Shown one piece after another: positions 60,268 to 64,000 of a DNA stretch of 64,000 bases; position 1 is the stretch's first letter; each line of letters begins with the position of its first letter. Both the position numbers and the translations under genes were made by a program. Under the pieces are notes generated by a model, which saw only the letters and a list, made by a program, of their open reading frames with translations, had not been told where the DNA came from and did not search any database. Source of the stretch: Beaufortia kweichowensis (Eukaryota; Chordata; Actinopteri; Cypriniformes; Gastromyzontidae); contig CM032807.1 in assembly GCA_019155185.1 (NCBI GenBank), positions 12,428,700-12,492,699 on the forward strand, in the 5' to 3' direction.

Positions 60268-62480
60268 AGCGATGACATGATTTTGTTCTTTGGACTGGAA
60301 CGCTTCTCGAATGTAAAATCTGACATCGTTATATGTCGTACTTTTGACATAAAAGATTTTGAGTTATGTAAAATGACTATTCCAAAAATGTAAAATAATG
60401 TGAATTTATGACAATACCTCGTTAAACTGAAAAAAGACAAGGTGAGTTAATTAGCACAATTAAAGTTTTTATTTCATAACATCAGTGTAATACACTGGAT
60501 ATAACAAATTATTAATATTCATGCCTGTGTGGTAAAAATAAACGCTTTGCCCATCTCCCTCATAAATATTATCATAACAATATTTTTACACTGATAAAAA
60601 GGCAGTCTCATTTACAGTGGAAAAAGAGCTTAGTAAAGACAGTGGTCACTGCTTCAAAAGGGTACGAGGAGCCTGGGCAGCACTTCAGTTATGAGAATAT
60701 TGCAACGTGGGGCTACATGTCATTCTGCTAATCTGAAATTATGTTATTTGGAATTTTGTTGTAATATAATTTGTTTACCTGTCATTTATTTGCATCCTGG
60801 TGCTTTTTACCAATATGAAGGAAACCATCAGATCTGTGACAAAATGTTAGATATGTTACTATACTGTATAGCAAACAACTTTTTGAAATGGCAAATAGAG
60901 GCTTTCTGTACAGACATGACATGTCTTCATTCATAACATGACAGTTTATTTTGTGATGTAGCGCCCAGGCTTCTGCCCATTTGCACGTGTGCATGAAAAG
61001 GTGCAGCAAAACACTGCTTTGGCAGGCAAACATCATTCTCATTGGCATTTGATAGAGTTCAAAAATGCAGCATGCAGTCCGATGGCTCTCTGTGCTCCAG
61101 CGAACATAAGGTTTGGGTCCATCATCTTAACCCCCCACCTCCCTCAAAGAATTACATGAACGAGTGGATTTGTAGCTTTCTGAAAACTATCCCTATTCTA
61201 TCCCTATTATTAGAAGCTATTATTACTTTTATTACTATTTGTACAGTAAATAATATTTCTCTAACTGTTGTAATCATTCCAATGTTTGTGTTGTCTAAAG
61301 AGCACAATACTGATTTTAACTTTCATTTGCATATCAGTATAACCCAGTAAGGCTTTTATCACCAAACACTGGTGATAAGTGACAGCGTGATGTACAAATG
61401 AATGAATGTACAAATGTAATTAATACAAACATACAAATGTCTTTGGTCCTTATGAACATCATAAATTCATGCAATGAAAATTAAAGCAACAGATTACTAG
61501 TGAATTATTCAAATCTGAGCAAATTAGTAAATAAATACATTTTTAATTGAATATAGAAATGGATGTATTGCTTTAAAAAACAAAAGGGTTGTTATTGTGT
61601 TGCTTGTTTGTGGATTGCTTAATGTATAATGAAGCTTTTTATCTGTACGATAAGGATCTTTAAGCAGTAACAATGAAAACAACCACACTTCTGCTGTTGT
61701 TGTAATTATCTTAATAGTGTCTCTCTTCAGAGTCTCAGTCACCATTTAAAATCCCTTGTGTTTGCTAAGAACATCACCAACATGTACTAATAGCGGTACA
61801 ATAGAGGTAATGGGAAATGAGAGGTGAAGGGGCATTAGGCATTATGATTTAAGCTCTCTAAAGCACCCTTGATGATTATATTGATAGTTGATGAGTCACA
61901 ATCTACGGATATAATAACATAATATTTAGGAAAAATGTAACACAGCTGAGGGTTGTTTAGTGACAGTTTGGGTACCTGTGGAGCATAATGCTTACAGGAT
62001 GGTTATGATATATGTATCTGCATTTAAATTTGAAATATGCTACTTTTCATGTCTATTAATGTAACACGCAATGCTGATGTCATGCAAAAAATTCAGTGCA
62101 TGCTTGTACAATTTCCAAATGGCCTGAAGATGTTCATGCTTCTAATAACGCCACAAGAGTGAGCTTCCCTACCCAAATGCAACCCCCTAAACCCCCTTGA
62201 GACTGTGTGTTTGCATAATCAATAAGGGAAAACAAGTAGTCCATAGTTCTACCATGCCAGAGCTCACCACATATCCATCCAACATGCAAGTACATCTTTC
62301 TACAACGTGTAAAACACACCCCAAATATCTCTCATCTATCATATTGTTCAACAAAATAAGGAATTAAAGGGTCATAATGGGTCATAATGATAGTACATAA
62401 TGATGGAATTTAAAATGTAGTGTGCTACAATGTAATGAGGTTCTCTTTCAAAAATGAGCATATTTATTAGATTCTCTCCT
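60268..62480. other. Intergenic stretch, no recognised gene
   Basis: No exon was recognised. Nothing structured was seen beyond short AT-rich runs. Confidence 0.4.
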
Positions 62481-62575
62481 TAAAGGATAAGTTCACCCAA
62501 ACATGAAAATTCTCTGATAATTTATTCAACTCCATGCTGTCCCAGATGTTTATAACTTAGTTTTTCAGAAGAAAG
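62481..62575 (+). repeat. Fragment of the AAAGGGATAGTTCACCC dispersed element
   Basis: TAAAGGATAAGTTCACCCAA, then ATGAAAATTCTCTGATAATT and CATGCTGTCCCAGATG. It directly abuts family A copy 4. Confidence 0.65.
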
Positions 62576-62580
62576 TTTCA

Positions 62581-62800
62581 CAGGTGGAACACTAAGGTTA
62601 CGTTACTATTTATTTTAGTATTTCATAGAGTTCTAAACTAATCAAACCATCAACTGATGGGAAAGGTATAATCTTCAAGAATAAATATTTGACAAATTTT
62701 CAATAAAAAATAAAAAATATCTAAAATTTAAAAAAAGATGACAAACAAAAATCTAAAGGGTCTGCAGTGCATTTTCATGTGTATGCTCAAAGTTTGAAGT
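62581..62800 (+). repeat. Dispersed repeat, family A copy 4
   Basis: CAGGTGGAACACTAAGG, TTTCATAGAGTTCTAA, GGGAAAGGTATAATCTTCAA, GAATAAATATTTGACAAATT and GCATTTTCATGTGTATGCTC. It is more diverged in the middle than the other copies. Confidence 0.5.
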
Positions 62801-63526
62801 TTGTAAAAGAAAACAATTATTATTTCAAGCAGATTTAGCCAAACTAGAATATAAACAAATAGATCTTTGTGCTAAAAATGATTTTTAGTACATACTTTAA
62901 TTATTTATATTTGTTCAAGAAAGGAAGTCATTTTGAATGACATAAGGATAAATAATAAGAAGTAAATAATAAGAGAATTTTCATTTTTGAATGAACCATT
63001 CCTTTAATCACATCCAGGCAAACAATCTTGCACACTTTCAATCATTATTCTATTATAAAGGAGAACTCGCACTGAAAGGGGATAACATTTCTTGTTTTAG
63101 GGTATTTGCAAACAAAGTTAAGTGACAGTAGCTATTTAAAGCCAGGTATCCCGGCTGAAACAACGCTGGGGGTATTAAACCAAGCCTGAATCTCACATAC
63201 AACAACCCAAGATCACACGTCTGGGGTATCTAGTCGTCACATTTAAAGAGAAAATGCCCTGAAATATCACTTGGTTAGGAGATCCCATGTGCAAGGTCAG
63301 AATAAAAGTGCCTCTGCATGCAGCCCACTCCGTACATGTACAAGCAACTACTATCCATAAAGAAGATCTCATTGGCAGGCCAGATTCCAGCTGGACATGC
63401 AAGTACATATTTACAATAGTAAGAATCCTTCCCCGATTCATTTGTTTTCACCTTTCCTTCCTGAGTAAGAGGAAGGTGAATAATAAATAAAACCAGCATC
63501 TACTAAATAGACATATTTCTCTGAAT
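62801..63526 (-). other. Probable KCNH5 3' UTR
   Basis: This stretch follows the KCNH5 stop codon on the minus strand. The part from 63526 down to about 63060 is of higher complexity than the intergenic DNA, as expected of a 3' UTR. It holds TGTAAATA (minus, 63415-63408), a match to the Pumilio-site consensus TGTANATA. The 3' end could not be fixed; EAG-family 3' UTRs may be long. Confidence 0.35.
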
Positions 63527-64000
63527 TCAAAAGGGTTCATCATCTCCATCTGTATCAGGAGAGACAGGCTGAGAAACAGCAAAGATGTCCTGACATTGAA
63601 GTTTGGTTTCCGACATGGAGGTCTGAGGCGTTGGCGAAGGTTTTCTCTTCTCTGATGAGAGGAGTCTTAAAATCTCCCCGACCTGAGCCTCGAGCGCCGC
63701 TAGCCGGCTATTTAAAGTCTGGATGTCCCCCTTCAGTTCCAGCTTTGCCTCGTGCAGGCTGTTTTGAAGCAGACCCTGTTCAGGAACGGGCTGAAAATGA
63801 AGACTCCTAAGGGTCACATCGCCCACTCCGGGGCTGGGCTGATCGTACGGGCTCCGTTCTATCGAACCCTTTTCATAGAGGCTCCGTGAATCACCAACCC
63901 TGTCAATACGCTAAGTCGCTCTTCGTGATACCACTGTCACATGAGTCAGTCTTGTGTAGAGCACTGTTCTCATCTGTCTCATCACTACTATTACCATTGC
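63527..64000 (-). CDS. kcnh5: KCNH5 / EAG2 voltage-gated potassium channel, C-terminal part, frameshifted, runs off the window
   Basis: Reading from 64000 down, the minus strand encodes NSSDETDENSALHKTDSCDS and GITKSDL. The frame must then shift by one base at 63914-63911 to continue RIDRVGDSRSLYEKG ... HEAKLELKGDIQTLNSRLAA ... CQDIFAVSQPVSPD and TGA at 63529-63527. The first block is the conserved SCDSGITKSDLR motif of EAG channels. LKGDIQTLNSRLAALEAQVG is the C-terminal coiled coil that drives tetramer assembly. The tail CQDIFAVS-P-SPD matches KCNH5 better than KCNH1, whose tail I recall as shorter. As written, the upstream frame stops at 63905-63903, removing the last 127 residues including the coiled coil. 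The channel core lies beyond the window. Confidence 0.85.

Overview
The window is vertebrate nuclear DNA, most likely from a teleost and probably a cypriniform. It is AT-rich, with compact genes whose exons are short and flanked by GT-AG introns. The remains of fish-type transposons are scattered through it (hAT, PIF/Harbinger, Tc1, L2-like LINE, and the dispersed element that begins AAAGGGATAGTTCACCC). The genus is not identifiable by eye.

Layout. 1-21 kb holds no gene I recognise, but has a 576-bp hAT element with an 8-bp target duplication (6444-7019) and a 341-bp Harbinger-type MITE (13322-13662). 21.1-23.6 kb (+) is a small gene for a secreted, four-cysteine, helix-rich protein of 273 residues with two acidic Ser-Gly sites. 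I do not recognise its family. 25.0-31.9 kb (+) is CHRNA2, the neuronal nicotinic acetylcholine receptor alpha-2 subunit, rebuilt as six coding exons (554 residues). 33.4-44.35 kb (-) is PTK2B (PYK2), rebuilt as 30 coding exons that join in frame to 1005 residues, with FERM, tyrosine kinase and FAT domains. A probable 5' UTR exon lies at about 46.5 kb. 46.6-63.5 kb is gene-poor and repeat-bearing. 63527-64000 (-) is the 3' end of KCNH5 (EAG2 potassium channel), which carries an apparent 1-base frameshift.

How the genes relate. CHRNA2 and PTK2B point tail-to-tail with 1.4 kb between stop codons, the arrangement I know from human 8p21.2. This supports both names. CHRNA2 is a ligand-gated cation channel, PYK2 a calcium-responsive cytoplasmic kinase and KCNH5 a voltage-gated potassium channel. 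All three are neuronal, but nothing in the sequence shows that they act as one unit.

Main points to check: the unnamed secreted gene as a possible small proteoglycan; the KCNH5 frameshift (assembly error or real allele); loss of both pTyr-x-Asn Grb2-type sites in PYK2; a GC-AG intron in the PYK2 kinase domain; and a small dispersed repeat family with four copies, two of them bracketed by TTAA. Exon boundaries were set by reading splice signals and frame by eye, without transcript data.
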